From Neisseria mucosa (GTDB taxonomy: Bacteria > Pseudomonadota > Gammaproteobacteria > Burkholderiales > Neisseriaceae): a stretch of 64,000 bases of DNA. Under the pieces are notes generated by a model. That model ran no database searches. It was given only the letters and a program-made list of their open reading frames with translations, and was not told where the DNA came from. The position numbers and the translations under genes were made by a program. This document shows, piece by piece, positions 1 through 7,239 of this stretch (positions within the stretch are counted from its first letter, which is position 1; each line of letters starts with the position of its first letter). The stretch lies in the NCBI GenBank assembly GCA_003028315.1, contig CP028150.1, positions 2,480,001 through 2,544,000 of the forward strand, read 5' to 3'.

Positions 1-321
1 CCTCATCCTTCAGAAAGTTTCATCCGTCTGCTCAACCAGGCATTCGATGCGGGAGCGCACCAAGTATCTGAGCTTGCCGACGCGCTGCATATCAGCGAGC
101 GAACGCTGCAACGCCGCCTGAAAGAATCGTTTGGTACGACGGCGAGCGAGTGGCTGCGGCACAAGCATATGCAATATGCGCTGTATGCTTTGGGTACGGA
201 CAGCGTCAGCATAGGCGAAATAGCCTACCGTTGCGGCTACGCCCATGTTTCAAGCTTTACCAAGGCATTTCGCGAATATTTCGGCTGTACGCCGGCAGAG
301 TTGAGAAAACGAGGCGAGTAA
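1..321 (+). CDS. AraC-family transcriptional regulator, C-terminal part (5' end outside window)
   Basis: The reading frame is open from base 1 and ends at TAA 319-321, leaving the last 106 residues. It shows two helix-turn-helix units of an AraC/XylS DNA-binding domain: the first around VSELADALHISERTLQRRLK, the second around SIGEIAYRCGYAHVSSFTKA, followed by the usual FREYFGCTPAELRKR ending. The effector domain lies upstream of the window, so the ligand and target genes cannot be inferred. A hairpin made of inverted uptake sequences follows 17 bases after the stop. The family is certain; the specific member is not. Confidence 0.9.
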   Translation, partial: PHPSESFIRLLNQAFDAGAHQVSELADALHISERTLQRRLKESFGTTASEWLRHKHMQYALYALGTDSVSIGEIAYRCGYAHVSSFTKAFREYFGCTPAELRKRGE

Positions 322-338
322 TAGGGTAAATAGTGAGG

Positions 339-372
339 GGTCGTCTGAAAACCATGTTTCAGACGACCTTTG
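339..372 (+). terminator. Inverted uptake-sequence hairpin after the AraC gene
   Basis: GGTCGTCTGAAA at 339-350 pairs with TTTCAGACGACC at 357-368 across a 6-base loop and is followed by T-rich sequence. Inverted DUS pairs of this kind are common intrinsic terminators in Neisseria. Confidence 0.7.
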
Positions 373-460
373 TTCATATGAACCTATTAGATGCTTGACG
401 GCGTTCGGAGCGGAAAGATTTGAGGTACTTCAAATCGTAGCGTGGGCTATGCCCACGAAA

Positions 461-567
461 TATAGTGGATTAAATTTAAATCAGTACGGCGTTGCCTCGC
501 CTTGCCGTACTATCTGTACGGTCTGCGGCTTCGTCGCCTTGTCCTGATTTAAATTTAATCCACTATA
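461..567. mobile_element. Correia repeat enclosed element (CREE), short form
   Basis: A 107-bp element begins TATAGTGGATT and ends AATCCACTATA, the typical Correia terminal inverted repeats. The internal GTACGGCGTTGCCTCGCC and CTGCGGCTTCGTCGCCTTG segments are the known Correia core with the central part deleted. It duplicates the TA target. It contains no gene; Correia elements can carry promoter or RNase III sites. A near-identical copy lies at 2784-2890. Confidence 0.9.
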
Positions 568-660
568 AAAGCGCAGACGCCTATTCTGGAAAACGCTTTT
601 TTCAAAACATCCGAAGGATGTGTAGCAAGCGTAGATTAGGGCGGAAATCCAACCTCTATC

Positions 661-689
661 AAGGTCGTCTGAAAGTTTTCAGACGACCT
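661..689. terminator. Inverted uptake-sequence hairpin
   Basis: AAGGTCGTCTGAAA and TTTTCAGACGACCT pair with almost no loop. It lies in the gene-poor stretch between the AraC gene and the PoNi-like gene, downstream of decayed sequence. Confidence 0.55.
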
Positions 690-777
690 CTTTGCCAATA
701 GCAGTCGTCCTGTTCAATTGTTCATATGGCTTTGATACACTGCCATCACAAACCTGCCGACCACATTCTCTAGGTAA

Positions 778-900
778 AGAATTGATTGTTCGATAACGGA
801 GCAAAGGCTAAAAGCACAAAAAAACTATGAAAATGCCAAAAAAAACGTCGGAAAAATGCAGAAACCAGCCCCAGATGATTTAAATAACTTGTCTATTTAA
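778..900 (+). pseudogene. Possible 3' remnant of a toxin or effector gene
   Basis: Directly upstream of the PoNi-like gene there is a 40-codon open stretch with no usable start. It runs from just after an in-frame TAA (775-777) to TAA at 898-900 and reads as a lysine/glutamine/asparagine-rich helix (EQRLKAQKNYENAKKNVGK) with a short acidic tail. It ends 9 bases before the next start codon, as a toxin gene would before its immunity gene. Its AT-rich composition matches the gene that follows. No toxin motif survives, so this is positional inference; it could be random open sequence. Confidence 0.3.
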
Positions 901-909
901 AGGACTAAA

Positions 910-1725
910 ATGACCAATCAAGTTAAATATGATCGCAATAAAGACCGTCAGGGATTGTTTGATAAGGATTTTTTTGAGCAATCTTATGAAAATAACCTTA
1001 TGTTGCTTAATGTCACGTTTCAGTGTGAAAAAGACTATCCTACCGAACCGCCTACAAATGTGGTTGACCAGTTATATCCTTTATTACTTACCGAATACAC
1101 CGTAGGATTTCCGATAGAAGAAATCAAGAAGCGTATGAATCAAATAGTTTATTACTGTAAGCAATGCCTGGATATACACAGGCAATACGGGCAAAAGGAA
1201 GACATCATGTTTATTTGGGGGCCGGAGGAGTGGGCGGGAGAAGAGCAACCCAACATTATCGGACTTTGCCTATTGTTCGAACGAATGGATTGGCTGGAAA
1301 CCATTAAAGACAGCCTCAATCCCTATAACGATGACGAAATGTATTACGATCCATCATTCAGGGCTTTGATAAATATGGCACTACCCACGAAATTTGATCC
1401 CAGCGCCAAATTTGCCAAAGGCGGACACAACTTCCGCAAACCCCTGCTGCAAGCAATCATGGCGGAAAGCAAGGAAGAATCCCTGAAATATCTCAACGCT
1501 TACCTCTCCGGCTGGTACGAAGGCAACCGAAAAATCGGTAATCTCCTGATTGACACACATTTGAACCAAGATCCCGAATATGGGGGCTATATCGGCTACT
1601 GGAGCTTTGAATCCGCCGCAGTCGCCTATTTAAAAGACTTGGACGACACCTCCCTGCGGCAGTATCTGTACTATCCTAAAGATATGGTGGATTGGGCACG
1701 GGAGCAGAAGCTTAAGCACGAGTAG
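910..1725 (+). CDS. PoNi-like (DUF1910/DUF1911) immunity protein
   Basis: A 271-residue soluble protein without a signal peptide. The helical C-terminal third, with the pattern GYIGYWSFESAAVAYLKDLD followed by LYYPKDMVDWA, is the hallmark of DUF1911 proteins. These are immunity proteins to PoNe-type DNase effectors and polymorphic toxins and act in the cytosol by binding the toxin. AAGGA lies 6 bases before the ATG. The gene is AT-richer than its neighbours, which points to transfer. No intact toxin is nearby: only a possible 3' remnant precedes it, so it looks like an orphan immunity gene. Family assignment rests on pattern recognition; the partner is unknown. Confidence 0.65.
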   Translation: MTNQVKYDRNKDRQGLFDKDFFEQSYENNLMLLNVTFQCEKDYPTEPPTNVVDQLYPLLLTEYTVGFPIEEIKKRMNQIVYYCKQCLDIHRQYGQKEDIMFIWGPEEWAGEEQPNIIGLCLLFERMDWLETIKDSLNPYNDDEMYYDPSFRALINMALPTKFDPSAKFAKGGHNFRKPLLQAIMAESKEESLKYLNAYLSGWYEGNRKIGNLLIDTHLNQDPEYGGYIGYWSFESAAVAYLKDLDDTSLRQYLYYPKDMVDWAREQKLKHE

Positions 1726-1751
1726 GAGTAATACGGCAAGGGTGGATTGAT

Positions 1752-2324
1752 ATGAAGAAAATCGTTTTATTATTCTTTATTTATAGTAGTTTCGCTATGG
1801 CAGAACAAAATATTTTTCCTGTTCATGAAGTGCAAAATTTGTTGGGTTATGGGCAGCTAGAGTTTTTAAAGCCAAATAAAAAAAATATTTTTATGCGCTA
1901 TACGATGAAAAATAAAGGAATAAAAACATATTCCTTACAAGATGGCTGTTATCAAAAAGATAAAGTAGATAATTGTGTATCTGAAATGGTTTATCTGGAA
2001 TCTTCACCTGATGGCAAGTATTCGATATTTATGCATATAGAAGGAGGCATGGTAGAGGATTTGGAAGAAAATTCTTCGCATTACCATGAAACTAATAATA
2101 TTTTGATTTTAAATCATAAAAGCGGGTGTTTGGTTATGGCGCCTTCTAAATACTACGTTAATTGGAAAGGAAAACATACCTTAAGTGATGGGGATGGAGA
2201 TAGAGATATTGATTTAAATAAATATTTTAGAGGAATACCTATATTTTATAGAAATAATAAATTGGATGCGGAAAATTATTATGGCGTGGATAATGTAAAT
2301 AGTTGCCGTAAATTTCAATTGTAA
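1752..2324 (+). CDS. Secreted or periplasmic protein of unknown function
   Basis: A 190-residue protein with a clear Sec signal peptide (MKKIVLLFFIYSSFAMA, cleavage before EQN). The mature part has five cysteines (in DGCYQ, DNCVS, SGCLV and NSCRK, giving probable disulfides) and aromatic, beta-rich sequence. I do not recognise the family. It begins 26 bases after the PoNi-like stop, with an AAGGGTGG ribosome site, and shares that gene's low GC, so the two were probably acquired together and may be co-transcribed. It could be a second immunity or antitoxin-type protein of the same accessory cassette, but nothing in the sequence proves it. Confidence 0.6.
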   Translation: MKKIVLLFFIYSSFAMAEQNIFPVHEVQNLLGYGQLEFLKPNKKNIFMRYTMKNKGIKTYSLQDGCYQKDKVDNCVSEMVYLESSPDGKYSIFMHIEGGMVEDLEENSSHYHETNNILILNHKSGCLVMAPSKYYVNWKGKHTLSDGDGDRDIDLNKYFRGIPIFYRNNKLDAENYYGVDNVNSCRKFQL

Positions 2325-2384
2325 AAATTACCTTCTTATTAGTGCTATCCAGCAAGCGTAGATTGAATTGAAAGTCTGTTATTG

Positions 2385-2427
2385 AGGTCGTCTGAAAAAT
2401 TGAGGATTTTTATTTTCAGACGGCCCT
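2385..2427 (+). terminator. Inverted uptake-sequence hairpin after the secreted-protein gene
   Basis: AGGTCGTCTGAAAA at 2385-2398 pairs with TTTTCAGACGGCCCT at 2413-2427. The right arm carries the GGC variant of the uptake word, giving one mismatch. It lies about 60 bases after the stop of the preceding gene. Confidence 0.6.
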
Positions 2428-2464
2428 TCGTCAAGTGGATACAGATTCAAGAGATAAACCAATC

Positions 2465-2549
2465 CGTAGCGTAGGCTTCGCCCACGACCTTCTGCCCAAA
2501 CATCCGAATCAAATTATTTATGTTCATTCGTGGGCAAAGCCCACGCTAC
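2465..2549. repeat. MITE-like palindromic repeat, copy A
   Basis: An 85-bp unit that starts with CGTAGCGTAGGCTTCGCCCA and ends with CGTGGGCAAAGCCCACGCTAC, so its ends are inverted repeats that are themselves palindromic. The middle (catccgaatcaaattattta) is shared with copy B. No coding potential. Confidence 0.6.
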
Positions 2550-2686
2550 AGGCGGCTGGCTCTCCCGTCTGGCGGGAAGGGGCTCTACAGTTTGCACGAA
2601 TTTGATTTTACCTAGAACCATAAAGCCACCCATCCTAACCTTCCTCCGTCGGACGGGGGAAGGAACAAGTTGCCGTTGCAGCAAAT

Positions 2687-2772
2687 CGTAGTGTGGGCTT
2701 CGCCCACGACCTTCCGCCCGAATATCCGAATCAAATTATTTATGTTCATTCGTGGGCAAAGCCCACGCTACG
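2687..2772. repeat. MITE-like palindromic repeat, copy B
   Basis: Nearly the same 85-bp unit as at 2465-2549, in the same orientation 138 bp further on, with a few substitutions. The 137 bp between the two copies hold no gene. A single arm of the same family is present at 435-458 and a third complete unit with a different centre at 24457-24548. Confidence 0.6.
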
Positions 2773-2783
2773 GCTGCTAAAAA

Positions 2784-2890
2784 TATAGTGGATTAACTTT
2801 AAACCAGTACGGCGTTGCCTCGCCTTGCCGTACTATCTGTACTGTCTGCGGCTTCGTCGCCTTGTCCTGATTTAAATTTAATCCACTATA
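2784..2890. mobile_element. Correia repeat enclosed element (CREE), short form, second copy
   Basis: A 107-bp element with TATAGTGGATTAA / TTAATCCACTATA ends and the same internally deleted core as the copy at 461-567. It lies about 40 bp from the IS3-family insertion, within the repeat-rich gap between the accessory genes and adhE. Confidence 0.9.
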
Positions 2891-2969
2891 AGTGGGGCAC
2901 AATATAAAAAACAGAGGTCGTCTGAAAACTGAACTGGCCCCCAAATCTTGGACACTCATAAAAGCCTAT

Positions 2970-3866
2970 TCAGGCGCTCTGTGCAAGCTGGGTTCTGTAT
3001 GCGACAGGACTCAGCTTTTTCAATTTCAAACTGCAACGCTCCCGGTTGTAGTAATCCATATAGTCATCTATCTGTTTCATCAATTCATCCACCGTCAATT
3101 CTCCTGCGTTATAGAAACACTCCGTCTTCAACACCGCAAAGAAGCTTTCCATCGGCGCATTGTCCCAGCAGTTCGCCTTACGCGACATGCTTTGAACCAT
3201 GGAATGTTTTGCAATCAATTTCCTATATTCCGCCGTACGGTACAGCACACCTTGGTCGGAATGCAGCATTGTTCCCTTATCAGTCAGACGGGGTGCGGCT
3301 TTTTCGAGCATTTCCTTCACCATTTCGCTGTCGGCTCTGCGGCTCATGGCGTAGGCGACGATCTCGCGGTTGAACAAGTCCAAGATTGGCGAGAGGTACA
3401 ATTTGCCGTCTTTTCCTTTGAGTTCGGTAACGTCGGTCAGCCATTTTTCGTTGGGCTTTCGGGCTTTGAACCGGCGTTTGAGGAGGTTTTCCGATATTTC
3501 GCCCATAGCGGGATGGCGGTAGGCTTTTTTCGCCCGTATGAGGGCTTTCAGTTCCAACTGCTTCATCAACCGCGCCGCTTTTTTGCGGTTCCAACCCAAT
3601 GCTGCGGCAATGCGCCTTTGTCCGTAGCGTCCTTTATGCCGCCGGTAGGTTTCGACAAGGAGGGCTTTGTCGGCTGCGTCGGGGTCGGGTCGGTCTTGGT
3701 GATGGTAGTAAAAGCTGCTTTTGGGCAGGTTTGCGATGTGCAGCAGGTATTTGAGCGGGTGTTGCGCCCTCAGTGTTTGGACGGTTTGGCTTTGTCCTTT
3801 GCGGTCTGCTTTTGGCTGAGGGCTTTTAACTCCTTTAGGTAGGCGACCTCTGCGCGCATATAGCAC
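2970..3866 (-). CDS. IS3-family transposase OrfB (DDE integrase core)
   Basis: A 298-residue frame with an N-terminal HTH_21 segment (LLVETYRRHKGRYGQRRIA) and an rve catalytic core. The acidic triad is visible as D in WLTDVTEL, D in LHSDQGVLY and E in DNAPMESFF; the terminal RCSLKLKKLSPVAYR is typical of the group. It overlaps orfA by 97 bases in another frame, so the working transposase is presumably an OrfAB fusion made by programmed -1 frameshifting. The separate ATG may not be used. No inactivating change is visible. Confidence 0.9.
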   Translation of the reverse strand: MLYARRGRLPKGVKSPQPKADRKGQSQTVQTLRAQHPLKYLLHIANLPKSSFYYHHQDRPDPDAADKALLVETYRRHKGRYGQRRIAAALGWNRKKAARLMKQLELKALIRAKKAYRHPAMGEISENLLKRRFKARKPNEKWLTDVTELKGKDGKLYLSPILDLFNREIVAYAMSRRADSEMVKEMLEKAAPRLTDKGTMLHSDQGVLYRTAEYRKLIAKHSMVQSMSRKANCWDNAPMESFFAVLKTECFYNAGELTVDELMKQIDDYMDYYNRERCSLKLKKLSPVAYRTQLAQSA

Positions 3867-4120
3867 AGTTCTTCAATAAGCTCTGCCTGTGTTTTTTCTT
3901 GGTCGGGTTTATCTGCGATGAAGGGGTTTTTGCGGTGTTGGGGCATGGTTTTGGATTGGGGATGTTCGAGTGCGCCGATACCGCCTTCTTGATAGGCGCG
4001 TATCCATCGCCGCAGGTGGGTTCTGGAAATGCCGTAGTGGTCTGCGGTACGCTGTTGGCTGCGTATATGCAGATAGTGGAGTACGGCTTGGTATTTGAAG
4101 TGTAATGTATATTTGCTCAT
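3770..4120 (-). CDS. IS3-family transposase OrfA (helix-turn-helix)
   Basis: A 116-residue protein starting MSKYTLHFKYQ; the frame continues upstream, but this ATG matches the usual start just inside the terminal repeat. It has an HTH for end binding (QQRTADHYGISRTHLRRWI) and a leucine-rich coiled coil (QAELIEELCYMRAEVAYLKEL) that mediates dimerisation and overlaps the start of OrfB. Intact here; the second copy is interrupted by an IS481-family element. Confidence 0.85.
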   Translation of the reverse strand: MSKYTLHFKYQAVLHYLHIRSQQRTADHYGISRTHLRRWIRAYQEGGIGALEHPQSKTMPQHRKNPFIADKPDQEKTQAELIEELCYMRAEVAYLKELKALSQKQTAKDKAKPSKH

Positions 4121-4235
4121 AAAAAAACTGCACCTTGTGAGTTGGAGGGGATGTCCAACTTTTGGGGTGCAGTTCAAACCCGAAATGCGGTTTTCAGACG
4201 ACCTTTTTCTTACGCCTTATTGTATTTTGCGAACC

Positions 4236-6851
4236 TTATTCGCCGTAATAGGCTTTGGTCAGGATTTCTTCCATGTCGGCGACCAATGCCAGACGCGGGT
4301 TGGCGGGGGTGCATTGGTCTTCGAAGGACAGCAGTGCCAGTTCTTTGCGGCCGTCGATGAAGGTTTTTTCGTCGAGACCTTGTTCTTTGAATGACATTTT
4401 AATGCCGACGTTGACCGCCAGTTCATGACAGGCGCGGGCGAAGGATTCTACGCCTTCGGCCGGGGTGGCGCACGGCAGGCCTAAGATACGGGCGATTTCC
4501 TGATATTTCAGGTCGGCTTTGTAGTAGTTGTACTTCGGCCAGGTGGCGGTTTTCTGCGGGCGCGTGCCGTTGTAGCGGATGACGTGCGGCAGCAGGATGG
4601 CGTTGGCGCGGCCGTGCGGAACGTGGTATTTGCCGCCGATTTTGTGCGCCATCGAGTGGTTGATGCCGAGGAATGCGTTGGAGAACGCCATGCCTGCGAT
4701 GGTGGAGGCGTTGTGCATGTGTTCGCGCGCTTCGGGGTCGGACGCGCCGTGTTTGTAGGAGCGTTCGAGGTATTGGAACACGAGCTTGATGGCTTGCAGG
4801 GCGAGGCCGTCGGTAAAGTCGTTGGCGAGCACGGAAACGTACGCTTCTACGGCGTGGGTCAGTACGTCCAGACCGGTGTCGGCGGTTACGCCGGCGGGAA
4901 CGGTCATGGTAAATGCGGGATCGACGATGGCGATGGTCGGGGTCAGCGAGTAGTCGGCGATGGGGTATTTTTTGTCGCCGTCGCTGATGACGGTAAACGG
5001 CGTGACTTCGGAGCCGGTGCCCGATGTGGTTGGGATGCCGATGAATTTGGCTTTGCGACCCAATTCGGGGAAGCGGAAGGCGCGTTTGCGGATGTCCATG
5101 AATTTTTGGACGAGGTCTTCAAAATCGACTTGGGGCTGTTCGTAGAAGAGCCACATGGCTTTTGCCGCGTCCATCGGCGAGCCGCCGCCCAGTGCGATGA
5201 TGGTGTCGGGCTGGAAGCTGCGCATCAAATCGGTGCCTTTATAGACGGTTTGGACGCTCGGATCGGCCTCGACATCGGTGAAAAGCTGGATGGTTACTTT
5301 GTTTTTGCGTTGGTGGAGCTGGTGGGTTACTTTATCGACGAAGCCCAAATCGACCATCGAACGGTCGGTCACAATCATGACTTTTTCACAGTCTTTCATG
5401 TCTTGCAGGTATTGGATGGAATCGCGCTCGAAATAGATTTTGGCGGGTACTTTGAACCATTGCATGTTGTTTCTCCGACGGCCTACTTTTTTGATGTTTA
5501 ACAGGTTGACTGCGCTGACGTTGCCGCCGACGGAGTTTTTGCCGTAAGAGCCGCAGCCCAAGGTCAGGGACGGCAGGAAGGCGTTGTAAACGTCGCCGAT
5601 GCCGCCAAAGGTGGAGGGCGAGTTCCAAATCACGCGCAGGGCTTTGACGCGGGTGCCGAAGGTTTTTGCCAATTCATGGTCGGCGGTATGGATGGCGGCG
5701 GAGTGTCCCAAGCCGTCGAAGGCGACCATTTGTTCGGCGAACTGCAAGCCTTGTTCGGTGGAATCTGCTTTGAGCATTGCCAGTACGGGCGAGAGTTTTT
5801 CGCGGGTCAGCGGTTCGTTGGGGCCGACTTCGCGGCATTCGGCGATGATGATGTTGGTTTTTTCAGGCACTTTAAACCCAGCCTGTTCGGCAATCCACGC
5901 CGCCGGTTTGCCCACAACGGCGGAATTGAGTTTCGCGCCGCCGCAGTTCGCGCAGTTTGCCGTAACGCCGAAGATGAAGTCTTCGAGCATGGCTTTTTCT
6001 TTTTTGTTGGCGAAATACACGCCGTAGGATTTGAACTCTTCGACCAGCTCTTTATAAATCTCTTTGTCGGCAATGACGGCTTGTTCGCTGGCGCAAATCA
6101 TGCCGTTGTCGAACGCTTTGGACATCACGATGTCGTGTGCCGCCTGTTGGATGTTTGCCGTTTTTTCGACATAGGCAGGCACGTTGCCCGCCCCGACGCC
6201 GAGCGCGGGTTTGCCACAGGAATAAGCGGCTTCCACCATCGCATTGCCGCCGGTCGCCAAAATCGTCGCCACGCCCGGATGTTTCATCAGCGCGGAAGTG
6301 CCTTCCATAGACGGTTTTTCAATCCACTGGATGCAGTTTTCCGGCGCGCCGGCGGCAATCGCGGCATCGCGCACGATTTGGGCGGCGTGGGCGGAACACT
6401 GCTGGGCGGAAGGGTGGAACGAGAAAATAATCGGATTGCGGGTTTTCAGCGCAATCAGGGATTTGAAAATGGTGGTGGAAGTCGGATTGGTGGTCGGCAC
6501 GATACCGCAGACGACCCCGACCGGATCGGCGATTTCGGTAATGCCGGTTACATCGTCTTCACTGATGACGCCCACGGTTTTCAAATCGCGCAGGCGGCGC
6601 ACGACGTTTTCGCAGGCAAACAGGTTTTTGGTCGCCTTATCTTCAAATACACCGCGTCCCGTTTCTTCGACCGCGTGCATGGCGAGTACACCATGTTTGT
6701 CCAGCGCGGCAATGGAGGCTTTGGCAACGATATAATCAATCTGCTCCTGATTCAGCTTGCGAAACTCGTCCAACGAGCGCAAACCCTTTTCAACCAAACT
6801 GTTGACCTCGGCTACGGCGGGGCTGACGACATTGTCGGCTGATGCGTTCAT
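4236..6851 (-). CDS. adhE: Bifunctional aldehyde-alcohol dehydrogenase AdhE
   Basis: An 871-residue cytosolic enzyme that reduces acetyl-CoA to acetaldehyde and then to ethanol, regenerating NAD+ during fermentation. The N-terminal half is a CoA-acylating aldehyde dehydrogenase with the catalytic Cys in FDNGMICASEQ. The C-terminal half is an iron alcohol dehydrogenase with ALGGGSPMDAAKAM (NAD binding) and the His-rich metal region HSMAHKIGGKYHVPHG. Length is close to E. coli AdhE (891). The start at 6851 is chosen because AAGGAG lies 8 bases upstream; 16 extra in-frame codons upstream lack a ribosome site. An FNR-type promoter precedes it, which fits anaerobic use. Confidence 0.96.
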   Translation of the reverse strand: MNASADNVVSPAVAEVNSLVEKGLRSLDEFRKLNQEQIDYIVAKASIAALDKHGVLAMHAVEETGRGVFEDKATKNLFACENVVRRLRDLKTVGVISEDDVTGITEIADPVGVVCGIVPTTNPTSTTIFKSLIALKTRNPIIFSFHPSAQQCSAHAAQIVRDAAIAAGAPENCIQWIEKPSMEGTSALMKHPGVATILATGGNAMVEAAYSCGKPALGVGAGNVPAYVEKTANIQQAAHDIVMSKAFDNGMICASEQAVIADKEIYKELVEEFKSYGVYFANKKEKAMLEDFIFGVTANCANCGGAKLNSAVVGKPAAWIAEQAGFKVPEKTNIIIAECREVGPNEPLTREKLSPVLAMLKADSTEQGLQFAEQMVAFDGLGHSAAIHTADHELAKTFGTRVKALRVIWNSPSTFGGIGDVYNAFLPSLTLGCGSYGKNSVGGNVSAVNLLNIKKVGRRRNNMQWFKVPAKIYFERDSIQYLQDMKDCEKVMIVTDRSMVDLGFVDKVTHQLHQRKNKVTIQLFTDVEADPSVQTVYKGTDLMRSFQPDTIIALGGGSPMDAAKAMWLFYEQPQVDFEDLVQKFMDIRKRAFRFPELGRKAKFIGIPTTSGTGSEVTPFTVISDGDKKYPIADYSLTPTIAIVDPAFTMTVPAGVTADTGLDVLTHAVEAYVSVLANDFTDGLALQAIKLVFQYLERSYKHGASDPEAREHMHNASTIAGMAFSNAFLGINHSMAHKIGGKYHVPHGRANAILLPHVIRYNGTRPQKTATWPKYNYYKADLKYQEIARILGLPCATPAEGVESFARACHELAVNVGIKMSFKEQGLDEKTFIDGRKELALLSFEDQCTPANPRLALVADMEEILTKAYYGE

Positions 6852-6906
6852 GGTGTATCTCCTTGATATAAGGTGGCAATAAAGTCGATAAATTTTCACT
6901 ACGATT

Positions 6907-6948
6907 ACTATAAGTAATTTTGTTACATTTCTCTTTGACTTACATCAC
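6907..6948 (-). promoter_or_regulatory. FNR-activated promoter of adhE (class II layout)
   Basis: On the minus strand a -10 hexamer TATAGT covers 6912-6907. On the plus strand TTGAC-TTAC-ATCAC at 6935-6948 resembles the FNR consensus TTGAT-N4-ATCAA. With the start point expected near 6900, the FNR-like site is centred at about -41.5, the position used by class II FNR-dependent promoters. There is no -35 hexamer. Motif matching only, but the geometry is exact and the gene is fermentative. Confidence 0.5.
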
Positions 6949-7174
6949 AAACCATGCATGCTGTTTTCAGACGACCTCTTTCAGGATTTTTCTGTTTTTA
7001 ATACATTGAAATAAAATCATTTTAACGAGTTTGACAAAAGAGGCCGCCGAGTTTCCCCCTTTGCCATATCGCTATTGTTTTACCTGCTGCAATTCATATG
7101 GAAACGAAATTCGTCGGATTTTGTATCAAAATTACAAATGAATCAGACAAAGCTAAATAAAGAAAAAAGGAAAA

Positions 7175-7218
7175 AGGTCGTCTGAAACCTTGAAGTCAAA
7201 GTTTCAGACGACCTTTTG
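7175..7218 (-). terminator. Uptake-sequence hairpin after the LprI-like lipoprotein gene
   Basis: AGGTCGTCTGAAA and TTTCAGACGACCT pair around a 14-base loop. It lies about 25 bp beyond the stop of the 7240-8247 lipoprotein gene. The rest of 6949-7174 contains one lone uptake sequence at about 6963-6976 and no gene. Confidence 0.65.
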
Positions 7219-7239
7219 ATGATTGGAAGAAAAATCCGT

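Larger units (their letters stand above)
2930..4176 (-). mobile_element. IS3-family (IS150-group) insertion sequence, intact copy
   Basis: A 1247-bp element bounded by imperfect inverted repeats: TGAACTGGCCCCCAAAT at 2930 and the complement of TGAACTGCACCCCAAAA at 4176. Both ends are flanked by the 3-bp direct repeat AAC (2927-2929 and 4177-4179). It carries overlapping orfA and orfB on the minus strand. The insertion splits an uptake-sequence hairpin: the left arm AGGTCGTCTGAAAAC is at 2915-2929 and the right arm GGTTTTCAGACGACCT at 4189-4204. A second copy of identical length, once its nested element is removed, is at 38698-40829. Confidence 0.9.

Noticed and set aside
492..701. Open frame of 69 codons on the plus strand
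   Set aside because: Runs through the Correia element and an uptake-sequence hairpin; no start context and repeat-derived sequence.
2465..2772. Regular palindromic repeats suggesting a CRISPR array
   Set aside because: Only two units 138 bp apart, with identical centres and different flanks; there are no spacers and no cas genes.
5676..6842. Long open frame (388 codons) on the plus strand
   Set aside because: It is antisense to adhE, Gly/Phe/Val-rich as expected from the reverse frame, and without a ribosome site or family motif.
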